Part shown: in pieces, positions 17,289 to 24,510 of the stretch | How positions within the stretch are numbered: position 1 is the first letter of the stretch | Layout: each line of letters starts with the position of its first letter | Source of the DNA: CADCVW01 sp035644935 | GTDB lineage: Bacteria > Pseudomonadota > Alphaproteobacteria > Sphingomonadales > Sphingomonadaceae | DNA: 30,002 nt | Direction: 5' to 3' | Assembly: GCA_035644935.1 (NCBI GenBank) | Contig: DASQNO010000094.1 | Span: 1 to 30,002, forward strand | Made by a program: the position numbers and the translations under genes | Notes under the pieces: model-generated | The model's database searches: none | What the model saw: only the letters and a program-made list of their open reading frames with translations | Told to the model about the DNA's origin: nothing

Positions 17289-18680
17289 TCAGCGCCCCAG
17301 CATGTCTTCTGGGATCACCACGCGGTCGAACGTCTCCGCATCGACGAGGCCGAGCGCCAGCCCCGCCTCCTTCAGCGTCAGGCCGTTCTTGTGCGCGTGC
17401 TTGGCGATCGTCGCCGCGTTGTCGTAGCCGATCGCCGGCGCCAGGCTGGTAACCAGCATCAGCGACCGGTTCATCAGGTCCGCGATCCGCGTCTCGTTGG
17501 CCTGCAGCCCGTCCAGCGCGCGTTCGGTGAAGCTTTCGCAGCCGACGCTGAGCAGTTCGATCGAGCGGATGACGTTGGCGCCGATCAGCGGCTTGAAGAC
17601 GTTGAGCTCCATATGACCCTGCAGGCCGCCGATCGTGACGGCGACGTGATTTCCCATGACCTGCGCGGCGACCATGGTCAGCATCTCGGCCTGCGTCGGA
17701 TTGACCTTGCCGGGCATGATGGAGCTGCCGGGCTCGTTCTCCGGCAGCGACAATTCGCCTAGGCCGCAGCGCGGGCCCGAGCCCAGCAGCCGGATGTCGT
17801 TGGCGATCTTGGTCAGCGACACCGCCAGCGTGTTGAGCACGCCCGACAGTTCCACCAACGTGTCGTGACTGGCCAGCGCCTCGAACTTGTTGGGCGCGGT
17901 GATGAAGGGGAGCCGGGTGAGGTTGGAGATCTCGGCCGCGAACGCCTCGCCGAAACCCTTGGGCGCGTTGAGGCCGGTGCCGACGGCGGTGCCGCCCTGC
18001 GCCAGCCGGTAGAGGCGCGGCAGCACGCCTTCGACGCGGTCGACCCCGTCCGCGATCTGCTGCGCATAGCCGGAAAATTCCTGACCAAGCGTCAGCGGCG
18101 TCGCGTCCTGTAGGTGCGTGCGGCCGATCTTGACGATGCGATCCCATTGGGCGGCCTGCGCGTCCAGCCGGGCGTGGATCGTGCGCAGCGCGGGCAGCAG
18201 GCGCTTATGGACGGCAATGGCGGCGGCCACGTGCAGCGCGGTGGGGAAGCTGTCGTTGGACGATTGCCCCATGTTGACGTGGTCGTTGGGGTGCACCGGC
18301 GTCTTGCCGCCGCGCGTGCCGGCGAGCACCTCGTTGGCTCTCCCGGCAATGACCTCGTTGGCGTTCATGTTGGACTGGGTGCCCGACCCGGTCTGCCAGA
18401 TGACCAGCGGGAACTGGTCGTCCATCGCGCCGCTCGCAACCTCCGCCGCCGCCTGGCCGATGCTTTCGGCGATCTGCGCGTCGAGGCCGCCGATACGGGC
18501 GTTGACCCGCGCCGCCGCCTGTTTGACGAAGCCCAGCGCGTGCACGATCTCCAGCGGCATTGCCTCGCGCGGGCCGAACGGGAAGTTGGCGATCGACCGC
18601 GCCGTCTGCGCGCCCCAGTAGCGGTCGGCAGGGACGTCTATGGGGCCGAAGCTGTCGGTTTCGGTGCGGGTGGCGGTCAT
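17289..18680 (-). CDS. fumC: Class II fumarate hydratase
   Basis: A 463-residue, iron-independent fumarase of the TCA cycle, converting fumarate to L-malate, normally a homotetramer. Visible: GSGTQSNMNANEV (98-110), HPNDHVNMGQSSNDSFPTA (130-148), the catalytic His189 in THLQDATPL, and the superfamily signature GSSIMPGKVNP (318-328). The start at 18680 gives MTATRTETDSFGPIDVP, with GGAG 7-8 bases upstream. A repeat element separates it from sspB upstream. Confidence 0.97.
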   Translation of the reverse strand: MTATRTETDSFGPIDVPADRYWGAQTARSIANFPFGPREAMPLEIVHALGFVKQAAARVNARIGGLDAQIAESIGQAAAEVASGAMDDQFPLVIWQTGSGTQSNMNANEVIAGRANEVLAGTRGGKTPVHPNDHVNMGQSSNDSFPTALHVAAAIAVHKRLLPALRTIHARLDAQAAQWDRIVKIGRTHLQDATPLTLGQEFSGYAQQIADGVDRVEGVLPRLYRLAQGGTAVGTGLNAPKGFGEAFAAEISNLTRLPFITAPNKFEALASHDTLVELSGVLNTLAVSLTKIANDIRLLGSGPRCGLGELSLPENEPGSSIMPGKVNPTQAEMLTMVAAQVMGNHVAVTIGGLQGHMELNVFKPLIGANVIRSIELLSVGCESFTERALDGLQANETRIADLMNRSLMLVTSLAPAIGYDNAATIAKHAHKNGLTLKEAGLALGLVDAETFDRVVIPEDMLGR

Positions 18681-18702
18681 TCGTTTTCTCCGGGGGGTCG
18701 GG

Positions 18703-18837
18703 GCAAGAAGCCCCTCCACCAGCTTCGCTGGTCCCCCTCCCCTCGAAAGCGAGGGGGGACGAGTTGCTATCCTCCCCTGCTTTTGCAGGGGAGGGGAACC
18801 GCCGGAGGCGGTGGAAGGGCTTCTTGCTTCAGCTAAG
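18703..18837. repeat. Paired palindromic repeat, family B, copy 2
   Basis: The outer arms GCAAGAAGCCCCTCCACC (from 18703) and GGTGGAAGGGCTTCTTGC (to 18837) are near-perfect inverted copies. Inside are CCCCTCCCCTCGAAAGCGAG and CCTCCCCTGCTTTTGCAGG hairpins. It lies 5 bases after the sspB stop and 22 bases before the fumC start. The inner CCTCCCC/GGGGAGG core is shared with the copies at 338-447 and 28756-28907. Confidence 0.85.
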
Positions 18838-18842
18838 CAGTT

Positions 18843-19325
18843 CTATTTCTTGCGCTTGAAATCCACCGCGACGACGTTGGAGCCGTCCTCGATCGGCTCG
18901 GCGACCGGCTTGTCATTCTCGGCCTCGGCATGCGCCTCCGGCTCGGCGTCCTCGCCCTGCGCCTGGAACTGCAGCGCGAAATCGACGGCGGGGTCGTGAA
19001 AGCCGGTGATGGCGGCGAACGGCACGACCAGCTTGGACGGCACCGAATTGAAGCTCAGCCCGACCTCAAACGCGTCGGCGCGCACCTTGAGATCCCAGAA
19101 GCGGTTCTGGATGACGATCGTCATTTCCTGCGGGAAGCGCTCGCTGAGGTGTTTCGGGATCGAAACACCTGCTGCGCGGGTGTTGAAGGTTATGTAGAAG
19201 TGGTGCGCGCCTGGTAGCGTGCCGGTCTCCTCGACCTCGCCCAGCACGCGGCCGACAACGGCGCGCAGCGCTTCCTGCACGATCTCGTCGTACGGAATCA
19301 GGCTTTCGGGGGCGTCCGCGCTCAT
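18843..19325 (-). CDS. sspB: SspB-family ClpXP adaptor
   Basis: A 160-residue alphaproteobacterial SspB, the adaptor that delivers ssrA-tagged and other substrates to ClpXP. The substrate-binding domain occupies about 1-120 (YDEIVQEALRAVVGRV, HHFYITFNTRAAGVSIP, MTIVIQNRFWDLKV, FEVGLSFNSVPSKLVVPF, ITGFHDPAVDFALQF). An acidic flexible linker follows, and a C-terminal VVAVDFKRKK is the expected ClpX-docking tail. The start at 19325 gives MSADAPESLIPYDEIV; a longer open frame on the same strand is spurious. Confidence 0.93.
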   Translation of the reverse strand: MSADAPESLIPYDEIVQEALRAVVGRVLGEVEETGTLPGAHHFYITFNTRAAGVSIPKHLSERFPQEMTIVIQNRFWDLKVRADAFEVGLSFNSVPSKLVVPFAAITGFHDPAVDFALQFQAQGEDAEPEAHAEAENDKPVAEPIEDGSNVVAVDFKRKK

Positions 19326-19407
19326 GGCGTCAACGTGGACGGATGCGGCGGGAGGGTCAAGCAGGGACGACAAGGGAACATGACGGGGGGTCGGACCTTG
19401 TTCCACC

Positions 19408-20151
19408 ATGCCCCCTGCCCCGCACGATCCGATCCCCGCCGCGACGCTGGTGCTGATGCGCGAGGGCCGCGGCTCGCCCGAGCTGCTGATGGTGGAACGC
19501 GGCGCGCGCATGGCGTTCGCGCCGGGGGCGCTGGTCTTTCCCGGCGGGCGCATCGATGCCGACGATCGCGCGTTGGGCGGCGATCCGCTGGCGGCGGCGA
19601 AGGTCGCGGCCATTCGCGAGACGCTGGAGGAAACGGGCATCGCGGTGTCGTTCGATCCGGTGCCGGCCGCTGCGGCAGAGGCGGAGTTGCGCGGGGCGCT
19701 GCACGCGGGCGGCTCGTTCTCGGCGCTGCTGGCCGAGCACGGTCTGTCGCTGCGTTTGAAGGACCTCGTCCCGTTCGCGCGCTGGTGTCCCACGTTTCGC
19801 GAGAGCCGCAACTTCGACACGCATTTCTTTGTCGCCCGCGCGCCTGACGACAGCCGCCTGCCGACGCCAGACAACGGCGAAAGCGTGCATGCATCCTGGA
19901 CCACCGCGGCCGCCGTCCTGGCGCGCGCGGACGCGGGCGATGCGCACATCATCTTTCCAACGCGCCGCAACCTCGAACGCCTGGCGCGATTCGGGTCGTT
20001 CGAGGAAGCGGCGCGCGACGCGGCGGCGCACCCGGTCGAAAAAATCGTGCCGTGGATCGAGGATCGCGGCGGCGCGCCGTGGCTCTGCATTCCGGAAGGC
20101 CGCGGCTACCCGGTCACCGCCGAGCCGTTGAGCAGCGCGCGCCGGGGTTAG
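19408..20151 (+). CDS. Nudix hydrolase with an extended Nudix box
   Basis: A 247-residue protein. The N-terminal strand AATLVLMREG and FPGGRIDADD lead into IRETLEETGI, the core REUXEEXGU part of the Nudix box. A loop of about 16 residues separates the GG from RETLEE, and the first Glu of GX5E is absent; extended boxes like this are seen in NUDT7/8/19-like branches. The WCPTFRESRNFDTHFF and GESVHASW segments also fit that group. CoA or nucleotide-diphosphate substrates are possible. There is no visible Shine-Dalgarno before the ATG. It converges on the next gene with a 4-base overlap. Confidence 0.82.
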   Translation: MPPAPHDPIPAATLVLMREGRGSPELLMVERGARMAFAPGALVFPGGRIDADDRALGGDPLAAAKVAAIRETLEETGIAVSFDPVPAAAAEAELRGALHAGGSFSALLAEHGLSLRLKDLVPFARWCPTFRESRNFDTHFFVARAPDDSRLPTPDNGESVHASWTTAAAVLARADAGDAHIIFPTRRNLERLARFGSFEEAARDAAAHPVEKIVPWIEDRGGAPWLCIPEGRGYPVTAEPLSSARRG

Positions 20152-20801
20152 CGGAACCGGAAGCGGACGCGCGCGGCGTCGGGCAGCCGCTTGTCGCCCA
20201 GCGGCACGGAATAGCCGAAGCCTCCCTCCCGGACCGGCAAAGGCCGCGTCACGGAGCCGTGCGTCACCACGGCTTCGGCGATCGGTCGCGCGCTGCTGTT
20301 GGCGAGGGCGTTTCGGGTGCCCGCGCATTCACCGAGCACGCGCATGAACACGCCGGTGGTCTCCGCCAGCGCCTGTTTCGCCATGGCCCAGCCCACCGCG
20401 CATTGCAGCCGCAGGTCGCCCAGCCGCCGGTCCGCCGCGTCCGTGCCGGGGGACATGACCAGCGGGCTAATCGCCAGCGTGCCGTCATGGCAAGGGCCGG
20501 TGATCTGCAGGTCGTCGGGCGGATCGGCGGGCAGGACGAAGCGCCCGGCCGAGTCCGCGGGGACGGGCCGCGTCATGCCGCCGGAATGGATGCGCAGCAT
20601 CGCCGGCGTCACGCCCCCGCGGGCGGCGGCCGGATCGGTTTCGAAGAACAGGGTGCTGCCCGGCGCCCGGGCGCCGCGCCCCTTGCGATATGCGCGCAAA
20701 GCGGGGAGCAATTGCCGCGCCTTGAGGTGGCACGGCGCGGTGACGACGATCTCCGGCGCTTCGGCGGGCTGAGCGGCCAGAAGCGTCAGGGCGATCAACA
20801 T
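20148..20801 (-). CDS. Secreted hypothetical protein
   Basis: A 217-residue protein of unknown function with a short signal peptide (MLIALTLLAAQPAEA) followed by PEIVVTAP, a mature start often seen in sphingomonad exported proteins. Four Cys (PCHL, PCHD, LQCA, GECA) could form disulfides in the periplasm. No family is recognised. The stop overlaps the Nudix stop by 4 bases. A 79-residue gene lies 21 bases upstream on the same strand and may be co-transcribed. Confidence 0.65.
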   Translation of the reverse strand: MLIALTLLAAQPAEAPEIVVTAPCHLKARQLLPALRAYRKGRGARAPGSTLFFETDPAAARGGVTPAMLRIHSGGMTRPVPADSAGRFVLPADPPDDLQITGPCHDGTLAISPLVMSPGTDAADRRLGDLRLQCAVGWAMAKQALAETTGVFMRVLGECAGTRNALANSSARPIAEAVVTHGSVTRPLPVREGGFGYSVPLGDKRLPDAARVRFRFR

Positions 20802-20822
20802 GGGGTTGGTAGCGGTTCGGCC

Positions 20823-21062
20823 TTAGCCGACCATCTGGTCCTCGTCCGCGTCGGGGACGAGCAGCATCGCCTCGGCGGAACCCGCCTTGTGCGCAATGGT
20901 GTCGGCGCGCAGCTTCTCGCTGCGTTCGACGCGGGCAGCCATGCCGAGCCAGGCTTCCTCGGCGCGCAGGCAGCGTTGGCGGACATTGTCGAGCTTGGCT
21001 TCGGCGGCGTCGCGCCCGGCTTCGGCGGCGCGGTCACGGTAGAAGTTGAGCTGTGGCGACAT
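20823..21062 (-). CDS. Small helical conserved hypothetical protein (79 aa)
   Basis: The protein starts MSPQLNFYRDRAAEAGRDAA and continues with a long amphipathic helix (AKLDNVRQRCLRAEEAW, ARVERSEKLRADTIAHK) that looks like a short coiled coil. The tail is acidic (LVPDADEDQMVG). It has no signal or membrane segment. I recall similar small proteins next to cold-shock genes in sphingomonads. The function is unknown. It lies just after the cspA terminator, so it is probably expressed from its own promoter or by readthrough. Confidence 0.7.
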   Translation of the reverse strand: MSPQLNFYRDRAAEAGRDAAEAKLDNVRQRCLRAEEAWLGMAARVERSEKLRADTIAHKAGSAEAMLLVPDADEDQMVG

Positions 21063-21096
21063 GCGGCGGAGCCTTTCGCTGGAGACTAGAAAGAGT

Positions 21097-21126
21097 CCGG
21101 GCCGCCCCCGTTGGGGAGCGGCCCGG
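21097..21126 (-). terminator. Rho-independent-type terminator of the cold-shock gene
   Basis: Read on the minus strand, CCGGGCCGC-T-CCCC and GGGG-CGGCCCGG form a 13-pair, nearly perfect GC-rich stem with a 4-5-base loop, followed by ACTCTTTCT. It starts 8 bases after the cold-shock stop codon at 21135. This is the strongest terminator in the window. Confidence 0.8.
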
Positions 21127-21134
21127 GTTAGGCG

Positions 21135-21341
21135 TTACGCGCTTGCGAGGTTGCAGGCGCTGGTCTTGCCGCGATTGTCGGTTTCGAGCTCGTAAGACAC
21201 GCGCTGGTCGCGGTCGAGCGTCGACATGCCGGCGCGTTCGACGGCCGAAATGTGAACGAAAGCGTCGTTTCCGCCGCCTTCAGGAGCGATGAAGCCATAG
21301 CCCTTGTCGGCGTTGAAGAATTTTACGGTGCCGATAGGCAT
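21135..21341 (-). CDS. cspA: Cold-shock domain protein
   Basis: A 68-residue single cold-shock domain, an RNA/ssDNA chaperone. RNP1 KGYGFI (13-18) and RNP2 AFVHI (27-31) are intact, after the usual GTVKFFNADKG start. The ATG at 21341 has AAGGAA 8-9 bases upstream. The frame stays open upstream to a GTG at 21458, across the mRNA leader; this extension is rejected as the main start but noted. A promoter at 21470-21498 implies a leader of about 120 bases, as in cold-induced csp genes. A strong terminator follows. The symbol denotes the family only. Confidence 0.93.
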   Translation of the reverse strand: MPIGTVKFFNADKGYGFIAPEGGGNDAFVHISAVERAGMSTLDRDQRVSYELETDNRGKTSACNLASA

Positions 21342-21469
21342 AGGGATTTCCTTGGAAGCATAGTCGTAGAGCACCGCGGACGAACGCCCGCGGCCGTTGA
21401 TAGCGTTGAGATGGAAGGGAAAGCTCTTGGAGAGCCGCCCGGCCGTCGCATGCGACACCAGCGCGGATC

Positions 21470-21498
21470 GTTGTACGCGCGTAACGGCAAAATAGCAA
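21470..21498 (-). promoter_or_regulatory. Likely promoter of the cold-shock gene
   Basis: On the minus strand, TTGCTA (21498-21493) and TACAAC (21475-21470) are separated by exactly 17 bases, a fair match to a sigma-70-type promoter. A perfect 12-base palindrome GTCGCATGCGAC (21445-21456) lies just downstream, at the expected start of the leader. Confidence 0.5.
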
Positions 21499-21511
21499 AT
21501 GCGGGCAACAA

Positions 21512-21597
21512 CGTCATCCCGGCGGAGGCCGGGATCTCGGCGAGTCCAGAAGCCGCACGCTTCACCCGACGAGATCCCGGCCTTCGCCGGGATGACG
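21512..21597. repeat. Paired palindromic repeat, family A, copy 2
   Basis: CGTCATCCCGGCGGAGGCC at 21512 and its inverted copy ending CCTTCGCCGGGATGACG at 21597 flank a short spacer. Each arm carries a CCCGGC/GCCGGG mini-hairpin. The element ends 10 bases from the glycine-zipper gene stop at 21608 and lies just upstream of the cold-shock promoter. Confidence 0.85.
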
Positions 21598-21607
21598 CGA
21601 GTCGGGC

Positions 21608-22066
21608 TTAGCAGCTGCGGCCGATTTCCCGGCCGATCAGCGCGCCGGCGACGCCGCCGATCAGGGCGCCTGTCGTGCCGCTGCCGCGGCGCCCATAATA
21701 GCCGCGCCCGCCGCGACCGATCTCGCGCCCGATCAGCGCGCCGCCGGCGCCGCCGACGATCGCGCCGGTGGTGCCGCTGCCGCAGCGTCCGCGGTAGTAA
21801 CCGCGATCATAGCTGCGGCCATAGTAACCGCCGCCGTGATAGCCCCGATCGCCATAATAGCCGTGGCGATAGGCCTGCCGTTCGTAGCGGCGCTGCGCGC
21901 GCAAGGCGCGGCGGTATTCGCGACGGTCCTGGCGATAGTCGCGCCGGTCGTAGTCATAATAGCTGTTGTAGCCGCGGTCGTAATAGCCGCGCGCCTCGGC
22001 CTCGGCGGGAAGCGCGGTGAAGCTTGCGGCGAGCGCGGCGGCGCCGAGCAGAACCTTGTTGAACAT
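21608..22066 (-). CDS. Glycine-zipper envelope protein with a duplicated zipper
   Basis: A 152-residue exported protein. Signal peptide MFNKVLLGAAALAASFTALPAEA, then a Tyr/Arg/Asp-rich region (about 26-94; runs such as GYYDRGYNSYYDYDRRDYR). It ends in two glycine-zipper segments of 23 residues each: GSGTTGAIVGGAGGALIG and GSGTTGALIGGVAGALIG, both followed by REIGR, 32 residues apart and identical at 19 of 23 positions. Glycine-zipper 2TM proteins sit in or on the outer membrane; function is mostly unknown. GAGGAG precedes the ATG by 7-8 bases. TTGACG near 22108 may be its -35 box. Confidence 0.82.
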   Translation of the reverse strand: MFNKVLLGAAALAASFTALPAEAEARGYYDRGYNSYYDYDRRDYRQDRREYRRALRAQRRYERQAYRHGYYGDRGYHGGGYYGRSYDRGYYRGRCGSGTTGAIVGGAGGALIGREIGRGGRGYYGRRGSGTTGALIGGVAGALIGREIGRSC

Positions 22067-22144
22067 GACGAACTCCTCAAAACATCGAAGATACGCGAAG
22101 CCAGCGTCAACGACTCGCCGTCATCGTCAGGCCTTGGTAACCAT

Positions 22145-22197
22145 GTCGCCTGAGCAGGGGCTGAACGCCGGGCGCCGCCCGCCCAATGCCAGGCGAC
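22145..22197 (-). terminator. Nested inverted repeat after the glycosidase gene
   Basis: GTCGCCTG (22145-22152) and CAGGCGAC (22190-22197) are perfect 8-base inverted arms. Inside lies a second hairpin, CGGGC-GCC-GCCCG (22169-22181). The structure begins directly after the glycosidase stop codon (22198). It has no clear T-run, so Rho-independent termination is uncertain. Confidence 0.45.
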
Positions 22198-23451
22198 TCA
22201 ATGCCAGTCGGCGTCGGCCTTGGGCGCAAGCGTCCGCGCCGCCTCGACGACGTCCGCCAGGTCGACCGGGCTGTCGAACGGATCGTCGTCCAGCGCGGTG
22301 GCGCGGCCGAGCTTTCGCTGCCATTGGTGCAGCGCGGCGACATAGGGTTCGAACGGCACGCGCTTGAGCGTGCCGTCGGGCTGTTCGACCAGGTCGGCGA
22401 TGCCGTTGTTGAGCCATTCCCCGGTGTGCCAGTCGGGCATGTCGACGGCCGGGAACATGCAGATGCCGTGCAGGTCGACGCCTCGGTTCACCGCCGCCAG
22501 GCATTCGGTGACGACATCGTTCAACCAGTCGTCGCGCCCGCCCTCCATCCCCGAAGTTTCCGCAACGATCGTCGGCCGGCCGTAGCGTTTCCACGCCGCC
22601 TCCAGCAGGTCGGCGAGCGGGCGGATGCGCGGGTCGCCGGGTTCCAGCGCCGCGTGCGGTCCCTCCGGGCGATATTCCATCTGGCCGAAGCTGTAGTTGT
22701 TGAAGCCGGTGATATCGAGGATCTCCGGGCTGCCCCCGGCTTCCGGGTGCTTGGCGCCGGAGATCACGTCGAACGCGAAAAAGGCGTCGTCGTACGTCTC
22801 CGCCCAGGCCTCGTCGGCGAAGTCCGCCCGGTCGGTGGGCGGCACGACCAGGATCAGCGGATCGATGTGCACCATGCGTGCGTCCGGCAGCACCTCGCGG
22901 ATCGCGCCGGTCGCGGCGATGCTTGCCTTGCACAGCGCCAGCGTCAGGTCGCGGCGGCCCTGCTTTGTCTTACCGAATGGCGCGGCCCAGCCCCATTCGC
23001 CCGCCATGTAGCCGAAAAAGGTGATCTCGTTGATCGGCGTGAAGAAATGCGGGCCGTGTCCCCGTTCGCCGACATAGGTCGCCGCGGCCTTCGCATAGGC
23101 CGCGAAGCGATCGGCGAAGCCGTCGGCGAAGGGGTCGCAATAGTCCGGGTAGCCGTAGTGGCACAAATCCCAGATCGGCAGCACCTTGTGGCGGGCCTGG
23201 GCCGCCAGGAACGGATCGATGGGGGAAAAGTCGTAGGTGCCCCCTCCCCGGTCGACCTGCGGCCACGGCACGCCTTCACGCGCCACGGCGATGCCGAGCG
23301 GCGGGAGCATGGCGTAGTCCGCGTCGGCGTGCGCCAGATGCTGCGTTTCCGCAACCAGGTCGCGCCGGCCCTTGTCCTTCCACACGAACGTCGAACATTC
23401 AAAGCCGGACATGAAGAAGGTCGGGAAGATGCCTGGCTTGGCGACGGTCAT
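22198..23451 (-). CDS. GH1-like (clan GH-A) glycosidase
   Basis: A 417-residue protein without a signal peptide, so probably cytoplasmic. It resembles family 1 beta-glycosidases: the TPINEITFF segment gives a likely acid/base Glu142, and IVAETSGMEG gives a likely nucleophile Glu298. The usual motifs are altered (TxNEP reads PINEI; TENG reads AETSG), so it is a divergent branch and the sugar cannot be predicted. The rest (LPIWDLCHYGYPDY, DITGFNNYSFGQMEY) fits a TIM barrel. The start at 23451 overlaps the cytochrome b561 stop as ATGA. It is not an obvious partner for a cytochrome. Confidence 0.75.
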   Translation of the reverse strand: MTVAKPGIFPTFFMSGFECSTFVWKDKGRRDLVAETQHLAHADADYAMLPPLGIAVAREGVPWPQVDRGGGTYDFSPIDPFLAAQARHKVLPIWDLCHYGYPDYCDPFADGFADRFAAYAKAAATYVGERGHGPHFFTPINEITFFGYMAGEWGWAAPFGKTKQGRRDLTLALCKASIAATGAIREVLPDARMVHIDPLILVVPPTDRADFADEAWAETYDDAFFAFDVISGAKHPEAGGSPEILDITGFNNYSFGQMEYRPEGPHAALEPGDPRIRPLADLLEAAWKRYGRPTIVAETSGMEGGRDDWLNDVVTECLAAVNRGVDLHGICMFPAVDMPDWHTGEWLNNGIADLVEQPDGTLKRVPFEPYVAALHQWQRKLGRATALDDDPFDSPVDLADVVEAARTLAPKADADWH

Positions 23452-24071
23452 GAGGCGGCTCCCGGCTGGCCCGCGGGGGCCACGGCGACTTCCCCGTCGG
23501 GGGAGCGGAAAGGCGGCATGCGGCCGGCATAGCGCGCGCGGTCGACGAACTGGTGCTTCAACGCGGCGGCGATGTGGATCGCGAGCAGCGCCAGCGTGGT
23601 GAACACCAGCGTGCCGTGCAGCCCGCCGATCGCATCGCCCGCCTCCTCGGACAGGCCCGGGATGAGCGGAAAGGGTATGCCGCCGACGAGCGGGGTGAAC
23701 GCGGTGCCCGCCCCGCCGGATACGGCGGCGAGCCCGGTCAGCGGCAGCGCCAGCAGCAGTGCGTAGAAGATGCGATGGTTCCACGTCCCCGCGATCCGTT
23801 CCCAGCGCGGCATGGCGTCGGGATAAGGCGGCGGCGGGTTGGCGAGGCGCCAGCCGAGCCGGACCAGCGACAGCAGCAGGATCGTGACGCCGATCGTCTT
23901 GTGCCAGGTGAAGATCTCCGCCCGCGCGGGGCCGCGTTCCATGTTCTCGAACAGGAACCCGCCCGCGACCTGGCTCACGATCAGCAGTGCGCTGATCCAA
24001 TGTATCGCGACGGATACGTTGTTGTAGCGCAGCAGCCGCCGCTGCTCCGTCGCGTCCGGAACGCTGGTCAT
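23448..24071 (-). CDS. Cytochrome b561-family protein
   Basis: A 207-residue inner-membrane di-heme cytochrome with four hydrophobic helices. Candidate heme ligands are His24 (AIHW), His57 (TWHK), His152 (GLHG) and His166 (AIHI), spaced as in YodB/CybB-type b561 proteins, which oxidise ubiquinol or pass electrons from periplasmic reductants. A Pro/Gly-rich loop lies between helices 3 and 4. GGGAG lies 8-9 bases before the ATG at 24071. The downstream glycosidase gene overlaps by ATGA, so both are translated from one message. Confidence 0.9.
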   Translation of the reverse strand: MTSVPDATEQRRLLRYNNVSVAIHWISALLIVSQVAGGFLFENMERGPARAEIFTWHKTIGVTILLLSLVRLGWRLANPPPPYPDAMPRWERIAGTWNHRIFYALLLALPLTGLAAVSGGAGTAFTPLVGGIPFPLIPGLSEEAGDAIGGLHGTLVFTTLALLAIHIAAALKHQFVDRARYAGRMPPFRSPDGEVAVAPAGQPGAAS

Positions 24072-24167
24072 GGCGAGCTCCCTGGTGGACGTGAACGGTA
24101 CGCCGTTCGCTCCGCCTTTAGCACGGCTCGCTCGCGCATGCACGTTACGCAAGCATATCCATGCGCT

Positions 24168-24186
24168 AATCATTTGTAAGATGATT
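24168..24186. promoter_or_regulatory. Inverted repeat in the spacer upstream of cytochrome b561
   Basis: AATCAT-TTGTAAG-ATGATT is a perfect 6-base inverted repeat with a 7-base centre, in the least GC-rich part of the spacer between the cytochrome gene and the small ORF at 24262. It looks like an operator for a dimeric regulator. The regulator is unknown. Confidence 0.3.
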
Positions 24187-24261
24187 GAGACTAGCCACTT
24201 AGCGGCGCGTCGCCCCGGTGCGGCGAATCAAACACATCTTTATACGATCGAGACGTCTCTC

Positions 24262-24405
24262 ATGTTTCCCTGCAACCACCTGCTCGTCCTCAGCCAGCCG
24301 GATTTCCTCGAACATCAGCTGTCCGGCGTCCTGGTGGAGCCGGAGGCGGCGCGGCACAGCGGCCTGCGCCGGCTGTGGAACTGGTCGTCCGCCAAGCGGA
24401 CCTGA
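24262..24405 (+). CDS. Possible small protein (47 aa) or small-RNA locus
   Basis: An ATG at 24262 opens MFPCNHLLVLSQPDFLEHQL and closes at LWNWSSAKRT. No family is recognised and no Shine-Dalgarno precedes it. A perfect palindrome GAGACGTCTC (24250-24259) sits just before the ATG, a TATACG box lies at 24241, and a terminator hairpin starts 18 bases after the stop. The same features would suit a transcribed small RNA. Plausible but unproven. Confidence 0.35.
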   Translation: MFPCNHLLVLSQPDFLEHQLSGVLVEPEAARHSGLRRLWNWSSAKRT

Positions 24406-24422
24406 ACCGGCGGCCGGTATCC

Positions 24423-24439
24423 GGAGCCGCGCCGGCTCC
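24423..24439 (+). terminator. Hairpin terminator after the small ORF
   Basis: GGAGCCG-CGC-CGGCTCC is a perfect 7-bp stem with a 3-base loop, followed by TTTCGCGCATTTCG. It reads best as a Rho-independent-type terminator on the plus strand, about 70 bases before the next lipoprotein gene. Confidence 0.55.
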
Positions 24440-24510
24440 TTTCGCGCATTTCGTCCTTCCCGGCCTGGTCTCGCGGCGGTAGCAATCGGCTTGCCTGGGA
24501 GGACCGACCG

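Noticed and set aside
19375..19404. GGAACA-N18-TGTTCC inverted repeat before the Nudix gene
   Set aside because: Six-base arms with a long GC-rich gap are expected by chance and no second copy was seen.
19326..20090. N-terminal extension of the sspB frame by 255 residues
   Set aside because: Antisense to the Nudix gene; SspB begins at MSADAPESL.
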